DNA of 47,348 bases, from positions 1 to 47,348 of the forward strand of contig JACPLR010000017.1 of assembly GCA_016186425.1 (NCBI GenBank). The letters run 5' to 3'. Both the position numbers and the translations under genes were made by a program. Source of the stretch: Candidatus Pacearchaeota archaeon (GTDB lineage: Archaea; Nanobdellota; Nanobdellia; Pacearchaeales; GW2011-AR1). This document shows, piece by piece, positions 14,263 to 21,875 of this stretch; within the stretch, counting starts at the first letter, position 1; each line of letters opens with the position of its first letter. The notes beneath the pieces were generated by a model. It was not told the DNA's origin. It searched no databases and saw only the letters and a list, made by a program, of their open reading frames with translations.

Positions 14263-14796
14263 ATGGAACAAAAAACAGAACAAATGCAAGTAAAAAAGCA
14301 AGACAAAGCTGAAAAGCCGGAAAAGCATGAGAGAAAAGAAGAAAGCCATGAGATGCTAATCAGAATTCTTTCAACAGACATTCCTGGAAGCAGAAAAGTA
14401 AATATTGGATTGACATATATTAAAGGAATTTCATTTGCGATGTCTAATGCTATCTGCTATATATTAAAAATGGATAAAAATAAGAAAATTGGAGAATTAA
14501 GCAAGGAAGAAATTGAAAAAATAACCGCTGAAATTAAAAATCCAAAAGTTCCGGATTATTTTAAGAATAGAAGAAATGATTTTTATACAGGAGAAACTAA
14601 GCACTTAGTAACAACTGAATTAGATTTAAAAAAGGAGTTTGATATTAAAAGAATGAAAAAAATACACTCTTACAAGGGAGTAAGACATTCTCACGGGTTG
14701 CCAGTTAGGGGACAAAGAACAAAGAGCCATTTCAGAAAAAAAGGAAAAAATAGAGTTGTAGGAGTAAGTAAAAAATCTGTAGGCAAAAAAGGATAA
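14263..14796 (+). CDS. rps13: Small-subunit ribosomal protein uS13
   Basis: 30S head protein contacting tRNA and 50S. The 177-residue product begins with a lysine/glutamate-rich extension of about 30 residues absent from most S13 proteins. The S13 core follows from MLIRILSTDIPG, with the HhH-like LTYIKGISFAMSNAI and the conserved basic tail YKGVRHSHGLPVRGQRT (about 138-154). It opens the archaeal S13-S4-S11-Rpo3 cluster. A ribosome-binding site is not obvious upstream of ATG 14263. Confidence 0.95.
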   Translation: MEQKTEQMQVKKQDKAEKPEKHERKEESHEMLIRILSTDIPGSRKVNIGLTYIKGISFAMSNAICYILKMDKNKKIGELSKEEIEKITAEIKNPKVPDYFKNRRNDFYTGETKHLVTTELDLKKEFDIKRMKKIHSYKGVRHSHGLPVRGQRTKSHFRKKGKNRVVGVSKKSVGKKG

Positions 14797-14798
14797 TT

Positions 14799-14834
14799 AT
14801 GAACCTTTAAAAGGGGTTCCTAAAATCATATAAA
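14799..14834 (+). promoter_or_regulatory. Family C hairpin element before S4 (copy 2)
   Basis: GAACC (14801-14805) pairs with GGTTC (14815-14819), followed by the conserved AAAATCATATAAA block. It fills the 53-base gap between the S13 stop and ATG 14850. The ATATAAA could also serve as a TATA box for an internal promoter. Confidence 0.6.
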
Positions 14835-14849
14835 TAACAATAAATAAAA

Positions 14850-15392
14850 ATGATACGAAAACATAAAAAATTCAACAAACCAAGAACAAGATTTGACTCA
14901 ATGAGAATTGAAGAAGAAGATAAAATTGTTGAGAGATATGGATTAAAAAATAAGAGAGAAATATGGAAAGCGAAGGGAAAATTAGAAAGAATAAGGAGTA
15001 TTGCAAAGAAATTAATAAATTCTAGCCAAGAAGAACAGGAAAGATTTTTAACTAAGCTGAAAAAACAGGGATTTGATGTAAAAACAACTGTTGATGTTCT
15101 TGCTTTAAGCGAGGAAGAGATATTAAAGAGAAGGCTTCAAACAATTGTTTATAATAAAAAGCTTTCAACAACACCTAAAGGAGCAAGGCAATTAATAACT
15201 CATAAAAATATATTAGTTAACGGAAGAATTGTTAATATTCCTTCATATATGGTTGAAATTAGCGAAGAAAATATGATAAAATTAGTTCCTAAAAAAAGAA
15301 TTGGAAAAGTAGCCACTCAAGAAATTCCAGAAGAGATTAATTCTGAAAATAAAGAGGAAATTATGGAGGTTATTGGAGTGCAAAATGGCTAA
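14850..15392 (+). CDS. rps4: Small-subunit ribosomal protein uS4
   Basis: 16S-binding primary assembly protein. The 180-residue product has the archaeal S4 start (RKHKKFNKPRTRFD) and the S4 RNA-binding fold, RRLQTIVYNKKLSTTPKGAR through ITHKNILVNGRIVNIPSYMV (about 92-130). A charged C-terminal tail follows, rich in Glu and Asn. It overlaps the S11 gene by 8 bases, so the two are translationally coupled. Position between S13 and S11 is the archaeal norm. Confidence 0.95.
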   Translation: MIRKHKKFNKPRTRFDSMRIEEEDKIVERYGLKNKREIWKAKGKLERIRSIAKKLINSSQEEQERFLTKLKKQGFDVKTTVDVLALSEEEILKRRLQTIVYNKKLSTTPKGARQLITHKNILVNGRIVNIPSYMVEISEENMIKLVPKKRIGKVATQEIPEEINSENKEEIMEVIGVQNG

Positions 15393-15774
15393 AGATGAGA
15401 AAGACCATATAGGAATTGCATATATTTATGCTACATTTAATAATACAATAGTGCATATAACTGATTTATCAGGAAATACAATTGCAAGATGCTCTGGAGG
15501 CATGGTTACCAAGCAAGATAGATTAAAAGCAAACCCTACAACAGCAATGTTTATAGCAAAAAAAATTGGAGAAGAGATAAAAGAGCTTGGGATAAACAAT
15601 CTTTATATAAGGATGAGAGGAAAAACGGGCAGCCCGGGATTGGGACCTGGGGCGCATAGTGTTGTAAAAACTCTTTCAAAGGATGGATTTAAAATACTAA
15701 GCATAGCAGATACTACCAGAGTTCCACGTGGAGGACCAAAGGCAGGAGGCGGAAGGAGAGGAAGAAGAGTATAA
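15385..15774 (+). CDS. rps11: Small-subunit ribosomal protein uS11
   Basis: 30S platform protein near the mRNA exit. The 129-residue product has GIAYIYATFNNTIVHITDLSG, the glycine-rich RMRGKTGSPGLGPGAHS, and the characteristic basic end PRGGPKAGGGRRGRRV. The start is ATG 15385, since the frame further upstream begins only with TTG and family members start MAKDEK-like; GGAG sits 6 bases before it. Followed by a Family A repeat and then the Rpo3 gene. Confidence 0.96.
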   Translation: MAKDEKDHIGIAYIYATFNNTIVHITDLSGNTIARCSGGMVTKQDRLKANPTTAMFIAKKIGEEIKELGINNLYIRMRGKTGSPGLGPGAHSVVKTLSKDGFKILSIADTTRVPRGGPKAGGGRRGRRV

Positions 15775-15776
15775 AA

Positions 15777-15842
15777 AGAACCAAGGTTCTCCTTATGACA
15801 TCTCCTTTAAATGCACTTTTTATCAAACTTTCCTTCAAAAAG
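15777..15842 (+). repeat. Family A tandem repeat between S11 and Rpo3
   Basis: A full unit beginning CCAAGGTTCTCC with TTATGACATCTCCTTTAAA, then a partial unit TTTTTATCAAACTTTCCTT. It lies just past the S11 stop. The TATA-like AAATAATAAATTTAAA before ATG 15900 follows it, so it may mark the end of one transcript and the start of another. Confidence 0.55.
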
Positions 15843-15899
15843 ATTTAAATAATAAATTTAAATAGCAAAAATAACTAAAATCATAAATTAAAAAATAAA

Positions 15900-16676
15900 A
15901 TGGTACAAAAACAAGAAAAAACAGAGAAGAACAAAGCAATTTTTGTATTGGGAACTGACGAAACACTCGCAAATACTATAAGAAGAAGTTCTAATGAAAT
16001 TGGGATTGTTGCAATTGAAGAAGTTGAAATTCATAAAAATGATTCTGCACTTTATGATGAGATTCTTTCCCATAGGCTTGGATTAATACCTTTAAAAGAA
16101 AATAGAAAGCTAAATTATACTGAAGAATGTAGTTGTGATGGCAAAGGATGTAATAAATGTCAAATACAGCTTTCACTTAAGGCCAAAGGCCCTTGTATGG
16201 TTTATTCTGGAAATTTCAAGGGAGATATTAAAATAATTTACGAAAAAATGCCAATTGTATTATTGGATAAAAATCAAGAGTTGGAATTAATTGCTTTTGT
16301 AAGACTAGGAAAAGCAGTAACGCATGCAAAATTTTCTCCCGGATTGGTTTTTTATCGGCATATTTCTGATATAGCTGTAAAAAATGCTGATCAAGCTGAA
16401 AAAATATTTGAAAGACTAAAATCAAGTATCTTAAACCCTCCAAAAGGAAAGTTAAAAAACGGGGAAACATATCAATGCAGTGAAGATATGGACTATATTG
16501 AAACACTTATTGAATCTACTGAAAATAAAAACAAAGCAATAGAAGTAAAGCAAGGCAAAGAAATTGTTTTTATTATTGAATCTTGGGGCCAATTAGAACC
16601 TAAAGAAATCTTTTCGGAATCTGTTAAGGTGCTTGAATCGAATCTTAAAGAAGTTTTAAAAACCATTAAGAAATAA
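15900..16676 (+). CDS. rpoD: DNA-directed RNA polymerase subunit D (Rpo3)
   Basis: Equivalent of RPB3/alpha; with Rpo11 it nucleates polymerase assembly. The 258-residue protein has TDETLANTIRRSSNEI at the dimerisation domain, the HRLGLIPL motif, and an inserted domain with four cysteines (C77, C79, C84, C87). Those are the ligand region for the zinc or iron-sulphur site found in some archaeal Rpo3 proteins. The C-terminal half ends in IIESWGQLEPKEIFSESVKVL, the conserved dimer helix region. This is not the bacterial sigma factor of the same symbol. Confidence 0.95.
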   Translation: MVQKQEKTEKNKAIFVLGTDETLANTIRRSSNEIGIVAIEEVEIHKNDSALYDEILSHRLGLIPLKENRKLNYTEECSCDGKGCNKCQIQLSLKAKGPCMVYSGNFKGDIKIIYEKMPIVLLDKNQELELIAFVRLGKAVTHAKFSPGLVFYRHISDIAVKNADQAEKIFERLKSSILNPPKGKLKNGETYQCSEDMDYIETLIESTENKNKAIEVKQGKEIVFIIESWGQLEPKEIFSESVKVLESNLKEVLKTIKK

Positions 16677-16685
16677 TCAGTGTAT

Positions 16686-16769
16686 GCGGGAATGTCAGAG
16701 CGGTCAAATGAACCACGTTAAGGCCGTGGTGGCTTAGTGCCTGCGAAGGTTCGAATCCTTCTTCCCGCA
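16686..16769 (+). tRNA. tRNA-Leu, class II, anticodon AAG (A34)
   Basis: Acceptor GCGGGAA (16686-16692) pairs perfectly with TTCCCGC (16762-16768), with discriminator A; CCA is not encoded. The D arm has TCA/TGA, the anticodon stem CCACG/CGTGG encloses the 7-base loop TTAAGGC, and a variable arm with GGC/GCC and T arm GAAGG-TTCGAAT-CCTTC follow. The long variable arm and A discriminator identify leucine. With T33 in place the anticodon is AAG, reading CUU. Archaea normally use G34 here (GAG) and lack A34 tRNAs, so this is notable. No intron is present. It lies between the rpo3 and L18e genes. Confidence 0.9.
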
Positions 16770-16774
16770 TACTT

Positions 16775-16790
16775 ATGAACCTTTAAAACA
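16775..16790 (+). promoter_or_regulatory. Family C element before L18e (copy 3, left half only)
   Basis: TATGAACCTTTAAAA lies just downstream of the tRNA and a few bases before ATG 16793. It matches the left arm of the elements at 14799 and 17176, but the GGTT arm is missing. Confidence 0.45.
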
Positions 16791-16792
16791 AA

Positions 16793-17170
16793 ATGAATGG
16801 AATAAAAAAAGCAAAAGTTGAGAAAAAATTAAGAAGAAAGACAAATCCAAACTTAGTTGAAACAATAATAGCTGCTAAAAAAAATATGAAATGGCTTGAA
16901 ATTGCAAATTTAATTTCAAGGCCAAAAAGAAAGCAAATCTCGGTTAATCTTGACCAGATAGATGAAAAAGTAAAAGATGGGGAAAGAGTTATTGTTCCTG
17001 GAAAGGTTTTAGGCGATGGGCAATTAAATAAAAAAATTTCTGTTATAGGAATGGCATTTTCACAAAGCGCAAAGGAGAAATTAAAGAAAAATAAAATTGA
17101 AACAGGTTTTATAATAGAGGAAATAAAAAAAAATCCTGAAGCTAAAAATATTAGAATAATAAGAGAATAA
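16793..17170 (+). CDS. rpl18e: Large-subunit ribosomal protein eL18
   Basis: 50S protein of the uL15/eL18 fold. The 125-residue product has the family features KTNPNLVETIIAAKK, LISRPKRKQISVNLDQI and the strong VIVPGKVLGDGQLNKKISVIG segment (about 66-86). It is followed by L13 and S9, the conserved archaeal order. Its start is only a few bases past the Family C half-element that follows the tRNA, so its mRNA is probably processed from a tRNA-containing transcript. Confidence 0.94.
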   Translation: MNGIKKAKVEKKLRRKTNPNLVETIIAAKKNMKWLEIANLISRPKRKQISVNLDQIDEKVKDGERVIVPGKVLGDGQLNKKISVIGMAFSQSAKEKLKKNKIETGFIIEEIKKNPEAKNIRIIRE

Positions 17171-17175
17171 ATAAA

Positions 17176-17236
17176 ATGAACCTTTAAAAAGACAAGCAAA
17201 AAACCTTAAGGTTTTAAAGGTTCCCAAAATCATATA
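17176..17236 (+). promoter_or_regulatory. Family C element before L13 (copy 4, with an insert)
   Basis: ATGAACCTTTAAAAA (from 17176) and AAAGGTTCCCAAAATCATATAAA (17216-17238) match the two halves of the S4 element, but a 20-25-base insert with its own palindrome AAACCTTAAGGTTT separates them. The ATATAAA is only a few bases from ATG 17240, too close to be a TATA box, so the conserved block acts more likely in RNA. Confidence 0.6.
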
Positions 17237-17239
17237 AAG

Positions 17240-17647
17240 ATGACGAATGAAATTATTATCGACGGCAGAAATGCAACAATGGGAAGACTAGCAAGCTATA
17301 GTGCTAAACAGGCTTTACTTGGAAAGAAAGTGGCAATTGTAAATTCAAATGAAGTTGTTATTATTGGGGATAAAAGAAATATTGCTGAAAAATATGCAAG
17401 ACTGGTTAAAAAGGGAGGGAGCAGCCAGAAAGGGCCTAAAATATCAAGGACTCCTGAAAGAATTTTAAAAAGAGTTATAAGAGGAATGCTGCCTCATGAT
17501 AAAGGCAGGGGAGAAGCTGCATTAGATAGAGTAAGATGCTATAATCAAATACCTGAAGAATATAAAGAAGTCAAGAAAATTCATGCGGGAAAGGAGAAAA
17601 GAGGGAAATTTATTACATTAAAAGAACTTGTATCTCTTATAAAATAA
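17240..17647 (+). CDS. rpl13: Large-subunit ribosomal protein uL13
   Basis: 50S protein of 135 residues with the archaeal L13 features: IIDGRNATMGRLAS at the start, VVIIGDKRNIAEKYARLV, and the highly conserved RTPERILKRVIRGMLPHDKGRGEAAL (about 74-99; quoted here in part: RGMLPHDKGRG). Expected in the S13-S9 gene cluster. Followed after a 212-base gap, holding a Family A repeat, by S9. Confidence 0.95.
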   Translation: MTNEIIIDGRNATMGRLASYSAKQALLGKKVAIVNSNEVVIIGDKRNIAEKYARLVKKGGSSQKGPKISRTPERILKRVIRGMLPHDKGRGEAALDRVRCYNQIPEEYKEVKKIHAGKEKRGKFITLKELVSLIK

Positions 17648-17711
17648 ATAATCTAAAACAAAACTATAAATATGAATAATTTAAACATAAAGAACCATGT
17701 AAAAGTATTGC

Positions 17712-17775
17712 AGTATTTTCAAAATAAAGACAACCAAGGTTTTATTTATCAAACTTTCCTTTTATTTCCTAAACA
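17712..17775 (+). repeat. Family A repeat between L13 and S9
   Basis: AAAGACAACCAAGGTTTTA with TTATCAAACTTTCCTTTTA resembles the second unit of the array at 15777. It occupies the gap between L13 and S9. A 67-codon frame through this stretch (17672-17875) overlaps the S9 start and looks fortuitous. Confidence 0.5.
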
Positions 17776-17859
17776 CACAATATCTCTACCTAATTTATCA
17801 ATGAAAGTGACTGATAAGTTAAATATATTAAATATTGCTAATTTACAGCAAAATAAAAA

Positions 17860-18270
17860 ATGGCAGAAAAATTAATTATTGTAAGCGGAAAAAGAAAAAC
17901 AAGCATAGCTAAAGCAATAATATCAAGCGGGACAGGCAAAATAACAGTAAATAATATTCCTTACCAAAACCTTTATCATATACATAGGTTAACGATTGAA
18001 GAGCCGATAAGAATTGCGAAAAAAATAGTTAAAGACATTAATAATTATGATATAAAAGTTAAAGCAAGGGGCGGTGGAAGAGAGGGCCAGATGGATGCTT
18101 CAAGACTTGCAATTTCAAAGGCTCTTGTTGCTAAAACCAAATCTGAGCCATTAAGAAAAGCTTTCTTGAAATATGACAGGCATTTGCTTGTTGCAGATAC
18201 CAGAAGAAAAGAGGCTTACAAGCCTGGTGATTCAAAAGCAAGGGCAAAGAGACAGAAGTCATATCGTTAA
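17860..18270 (+). CDS. rps9: Small-subunit ribosomal protein uS9
   Basis: 30S head protein whose C-terminal tail touches the P-site tRNA. The 136-residue product has VSGKRKTSIAKAIISSGTG, VKARGGGREGQMDASRLAISKAL and the typical basic end KPGDSKARAKRQKSYR. Last gene of the conserved ribosomal cluster; rpoN, its usual downstream neighbour, is at 959-1156 in this genome. Confidence 0.96.
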   Translation: MAEKLIIVSGKRKTSIAKAIISSGTGKITVNNIPYQNLYHIHRLTIEEPIRIAKKIVKDINNYDIKVKARGGGREGQMDASRLAISKALVAKTKSEPLRKAFLKYDRHLLVADTRRKEAYKPGDSKARAKRQKSYR

Positions 18271-18302
18271 AAAATTATTCTGAAAACCATACTATAAGAA
18301 AT

Positions 18303-18384
18303 AATAAAGACAACCAATGTTTTTCTTTATAAGTTCTCCTTTTAAATGCCAAGGTTCTTCTTATAACCTCTACTTTAAAATCTA
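18303..18384 (+). repeat. Family A tandem repeat after S9, two units
   Basis: AAAGACAACCAATG then TTTATAAGTTCTCCTTTTAAA, followed by a second unit starting CCAAGGTTCTTC with TTATAACCTCTACTTTAAAA. It sits in the convergent gap between S9 and the DUF2330 gene, where a terminator would be expected. Confidence 0.55.
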
Positions 18385-18394
18385 TTGATAAGCT

Positions 18395-19846
18395 TCAGTG
18401 TTTCTTAATCAAAGCTATAAATAAAATCATCATTCCTAATATAGATAAACAAGTAATTAATATTGAAATTACTATGTAATTATTTAAAGAATTATTTAGT
18501 ATTGCTGTAACAAGCAATATTAACCCAATTAATAATGTAATTGAAAATGAAATAATATTCATAATCCAACCAAAAGTTTTTGTAATTTTATTGGAACTAA
18601 GAAATAATATTAAACTTCCCATTATAAAAAGCATGCCTATAGGACTAAAAATCCATATTACAGACAGTATAACCCAAATAAGCAAACCGTAAAGAAAAAG
18701 TTGCCATGTTTCTGGTCCAGCATTAACTTTTTGATTATTATCACTTTTTCTTAAAATTAAATCTTCATCAAGCTGACTTTTTTGAAAGTTAGCAGAAAGA
18801 TAAGTTAAAAAATATTTGTTGTCTTTAGGCGTAATAAAAGCATTACTCTTTTCATCATAACCTAATGCTTCAATTTGTGATTTTTTGACCCAATTACCAT
18901 ATCTTGGGTAAAAATTATCCGCTTCATATTTGTTTTTTGCAATAACATATAAATTTATTGGGGCATAACTAGAATATCTAGACTCTACATAAGAATAATG
19001 AATACCGCAAGGTTGTTGATCAATTAATGAATCACCCCACATAGTTCCGCTATAACTATAGGTGTCTGTTCTCCAATTTGCTTCATCTGTAGAATTTGAA
19101 ACTTTTGTCCAGGTATTTCCGTATTTATCTTTTCTTGTAGCCCCGATTGGTTCATCTTTAGCAGCACTACATTTTCCTTTATCTAATGAAAACTCAACAG
19201 AAGAAATTTTGAGTGGAAAAACAATCTTATCACTTAAAAAAGTCATTTTTATTGGAGTTGGATGCCCTTCCTTTAAATCCTGAATAACTTCTATTGCACC
19301 TTGAGATTCTGGAGATATTTTAATTGCAGTAAAATACCATCCTTTATCAATATAACTTTTTAATACATAAGCATATTCCTCTGGGTAATCATAATTATTT
19401 TCATTAAACCATTTTACTAAATCATTTGAATTTGTTGCCAAAATTATATTAACCTCATAATAATCAACCTGTTTTGATTCTAAGACAATAACTCCAGAAT
19501 CCTCATTTATCCCCTTTGCAGTTGTTAAAACATACCCAAAATCAAAACCACTATTATATCTTGCCCTTGATAATTTCATTATATTAGTAAAAACTTTTTC
19601 AGAGGCTTTCGTAATTTCTGGTTTTGATGGTGTTGGAACAATCCAAACCAGATCTTTAGCATTTCCTTGAAAAGTAGAGGTAAGAATCATTATCTCTGTA
19701 TTGTCTTCATAAAAAATAACAGCATTTTGTTGTCCGGGTCTTATCCAATATCCTGGACGCGGGAAATATGCTCCATCTGCCATAACAAAAGAAATATTTA
19801 CAAGTATCAAACTTGTAATAATAAAAAATGTCAATAATTTTTTCAT
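18395..19846 (-). CDS. Secreted/membrane DUF2330 family protein
   Basis: A 483-residue protein with a signal peptide (1-23), then the DUF2330 domain: GYWIRPGQQNAVIFYEDN, the QVS-like strand MILTSTFQG, and DLVWIVPTPSKPE (about 66-78). Three to four hydrophobic segments lie near the C terminus (about 385-482). The extracellular domain occurs widely in bacteria and some archaea; its function is unknown. The C-terminal membrane bundle distinguishes this version. The gene is convergent with S9 and probably monocistronic. Confidence 0.8.
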   Translation of the reverse strand: MKKLLTFFIITSLILVNISFVMADGAYFPRPGYWIRPGQQNAVIFYEDNTEIMILTSTFQGNAKDLVWIVPTPSKPEITKASEKVFTNIMKLSRARYNSGFDFGYVLTTAKGINEDSGVIVLESKQVDYYEVNIILATNSNDLVKWFNENNYDYPEEYAYVLKSYIDKGWYFTAIKISPESQGAIEVIQDLKEGHPTPIKMTFLSDKIVFPLKISSVEFSLDKGKCSAAKDEPIGATRKDKYGNTWTKVSNSTDEANWRTDTYSYSGTMWGDSLIDQQPCGIHYSYVESRYSSYAPINLYVIAKNKYEADNFYPRYGNWVKKSQIEALGYDEKSNAFITPKDNKYFLTYLSANFQKSQLDEDLILRKSDNNQKVNAGPETWQLFLYGLLIWVILSVIWIFSPIGMLFIMGSLILFLSSNKITKTFGWIMNIISFSITLLIGLILLVTAILNNSLNNYIVISILITCLSILGMMILFIALIKKH

Positions 19847-19912
19847 AATATCCCTATGTATCTTCTCTTTTTAAATGCTTTTTTAACTTCAATCCTATTT
19901 GAAGCCTTTAAA

Positions 19913-20359
19913 CTAAACCCCAATCTTCCTCTTAATCAAGTCTAAGTTTATTTGAATGTCTCTAATCTCTTTTTCAGCTTTTCTATTAACTGCGTAGTCA
20001 TATTCTGCACGCAATCTATCACGCTCAGCTTCTCTAACCTGGCTCATTAGTATTATTGGAGCCTGAATTGCAGCAATACATGATAAAATTAGGTTTAATA
20101 AAATAAATGGGTAAGGGTCGAAAGGATTTTTATTAGCTTGTATCAAGAAATAAATATTTATAGAAATCCATAATATTAAGAATAAAACAAATAGCAAGAT
20201 AAATGGCCAGCTTCCCGCAAACTTTGTCAGCATATCTGATGTTTTTTGAGAAAAAGTAAGGTGTTTTCTGCTGAAAAGGCGATTAAAATGTTCCTCAGAA
20301 AGAATGTTTTTGTTAATTAATGGACTTCTCAAGCTACCATAAACCTCTTCTTTTTGCAT
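19913..20359 (-). CDS. DUF1003 family membrane protein
   Basis: A 148-residue protein with two membrane helices (about 49-72 and 83-104) joined by the diagnostic FDPYPFILLNLILS loop, then the family's IQAPIILMSQVREAERDRLRAEYDY motif (shown in part: MSQVREAERDRLRAEYDY) and a charged C-terminal helix. It is a common two-helix membrane family of unknown function. Normal length is nearer 150-200. Start ATG 20359 is followed by a hydrophilic N terminus of about 45 residues. Confidence 0.9.
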   Translation of the reverse strand: MQKEEVYGSLRSPLINKNILSEEHFNRLFSRKHLTFSQKTSDMLTKFAGSWPFILLFVLFLILWISINIYFLIQANKNPFDPYPFILLNLILSCIAAIQAPIILMSQVREAERDRLRAEYDYAVNRKAEKEIRDIQINLDLIKRKIGV

Positions 20360-20394
20360 ATAAAGACAACTCCTTTATAATATTTAAATGTTAG

Positions 20395-20455
20395 GGGAAT
20401 ATTTTGAATCATGCCATAATTTTGCCTAATTTAAATGAGAAAGCTACTGATCTTT
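20395..20455 (+). repeat. Family B repeat, copy 5 (second half)
   Basis: ATTTTGAATCATGCCATAAT followed by TTTGCCTAATTTAAATGAG matches the right half of the full copy at 21722-21826. The first hairpin is absent. Lies between two divergent genes. Confidence 0.6.
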
Positions 20456-20559
20456 TAAATTAAAGATACTCATTACTTTAAACCTGCTTAACTTAATAAT
20501 ATGTTTGTTATATTTCAAAACAAAGATAATTTTTTATACTTTAAAATCTAATAAGAATT

Positions 20560-21060
20560 ATGAAAAGAGGAAAAATTCTTATCTTTATCTTAATTGTCTT
20601 GCTTTTAGCTATGGATTATGTGTTTCTTAATTATGCTGATTTTAATTTACTTGGAAATGTGATTAATTTTGGCAATGATAAAGGTAAAACAGAGGAGAAA
20701 ATAGTAACAAAAATAATCGATGGAGATACGGTTGTTGTTAGTGGAGGAGAAAGTGTCAGGTTACTTGGAATTGACTGTGATGAAAGAGGGAGGGAATGTT
20801 ATACTCCTGCAAAAAACAGGATTGATGAATTGCTTCTTGGCAAAACAGTTATTCTGGAAAGCGGAAAAGAGGATAAAGACCAGTATAAAAGGCTACTAAG
20901 GTATATTTTTCTTAATGGAAAAAATATAAACTTGCAAATGGTTGAAGAGGGTTTTTGTATTGCAAGATTTGAAGGAGATGAAAATGCGAAATACAGAAAA
21001 GAAATACGGGAAGCGGAGAAATTTGCTATTGAGAATAAGATTGGATGTAAATGGAATTAA
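20560..21060 (+). CDS. Membrane-anchored thermonuclease (SNase-like)
   Basis: A 166-residue protein: N-terminal membrane anchor (about 5-23), then a staphylococcal-nuclease OB-fold domain (about 48-165). The catalytic residues are placed as in the family: Arg in VRLLGID (about 67), Glu in RGRECY (about 80) and a second Arg in YKRLLRYIF (about 110); DGDTVVV supplies calcium-site aspartates. It probably hydrolyses DNA or RNA outside the cytoplasmic membrane, for defence or nucleotide scavenging in an organism with limited biosynthesis. Convergent with the next gene, overlapping by 4 bases. Confidence 0.9.
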   Translation: MKRGKILIFILIVLLLAMDYVFLNYADFNLLGNVINFGNDKGKTEEKIVTKIIDGDTVVVSGGESVRLLGIDCDERGRECYTPAKNRIDELLLGKTVILESGKEDKDQYKRLLRYIFLNGKNINLQMVEEGFCIARFEGDENAKYRKEIREAEKFAIENKIGCKWN

Positions 21061-21608
21061 TCTTTAGATAAAAGATATCTCAAAAGATGTTTTCTTCTTG
21101 GAAAATTTAAAATATAATGTTTATTGTCTTTATAATTTACAGAAAAAACATATGCTAACATATCTGCCCTATTAACTATTGGGCATCTTTGGTCTAATTT
21201 TTTTCCAGATTCAATATAAATTTTTCTTATCGAGATTTTAGCAATATGGGAAACAAAGGCTTTAACATAGTATAACTCTTGTTTTTGATGCTCTCCGTCA
21301 ATATTGATAAATATTTCATTAATATCGGAATTGATCTCTTCAAGCAGCAAACTTGCGCATATAACTCCTAAAGTCTTTTCTCTTTGAGATCTGACAACCC
21401 CTTCATTTAAAATTAAAAATGAATGGTGGTTTTCTTTTGCAAGTTGCTCTAATGAAACATCTCTATTATGAACTTTATTTAAAAGCTTTCCTTTATCATT
21501 AAGACTTATTATTTGACCTTCAAAGGCATATTCAGAAAGAGCTGCTGCAAAAAATTCTGGATATCTTCCGTGATTTGATTCATCAATTCCAACATACAGA
21601 CTAGCCAT
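21057..21608 (-). CDS. RNase H-fold hypothetical protein (DUF3800-like)
   Basis: A 183-residue protein that opens with LYVGIDESNHG, an acidic first strand like those of DUF3800/RNase H-fold nucleases. Further acidic residues lie in FINIDGEHQ (about 92-100) and RADMLAYVFS (about 147-156), matching the usual spacing of an RNase H-type metal site. No full family assignment is possible by eye. It may be a nuclease or a catalytically altered relative. Its stop overlaps that of the thermonuclease gene by 4 bases. Confidence 0.6.
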   Translation of the reverse strand: MASLYVGIDESNHGRYPEFFAAALSEYAFEGQIISLNDKGKLLNKVHNRDVSLEQLAKENHHSFLILNEGVVRSQREKTLGVICASLLLEEINSDINEIFINIDGEHQKQELYYVKAFVSHIAKISIRKIYIESGKKLDQRCPIVNRADMLAYVFSVNYKDNKHYILNFPRRKHLLRYLLSKD

Positions 21609-21721
21609 AACTTAAAATTCATTTGTAGTTTATAAATTTGAATGACTACTAGAATAGAAAACAAATTTGCAGAAGTTAAAACACTTCATTAATGCTTAAT
21701 TTAATCAGCTATATATTATTT

Positions 21722-21826
21722 TAAATTTCTCTCAAATGAGAAATTTAGTATCGTAAGGATTCAAGAATAATTTTGAAATCATGCCATATCTTTGCCTAAT
21801 TTAAATGTGAAAGTTTTTGATTTTTA
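21722..21826 (+). repeat. Family B repeat, copy 6 (best-preserved)
   Basis: Stem AAATTTCTC (21724-21732) / GAGAAATTT (21738-21746), a linker with AGTATCGTAAGGATTCAAGA, a second weak hairpin TTCAAGAATAATTTTGAA, then ATCATGCCATATCTTTGCCT and AATTTAAATG. Used as reference for the family. It fills much of the gap 21609-21875. Confidence 0.7.
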
Positions 21827-21875
21827 TTATTTATCATTTAGAGATTAGAAGATTCTATCAGTTATATACTATAAG

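Noticed and set aside
17672-17875. 67-codon open frame between L13 and S9
   Set aside because: It runs through a Family A repeat, overlaps the S9 start in another frame, and has asparagine/glutamine-rich composition typical of AT-rich noncoding DNA.
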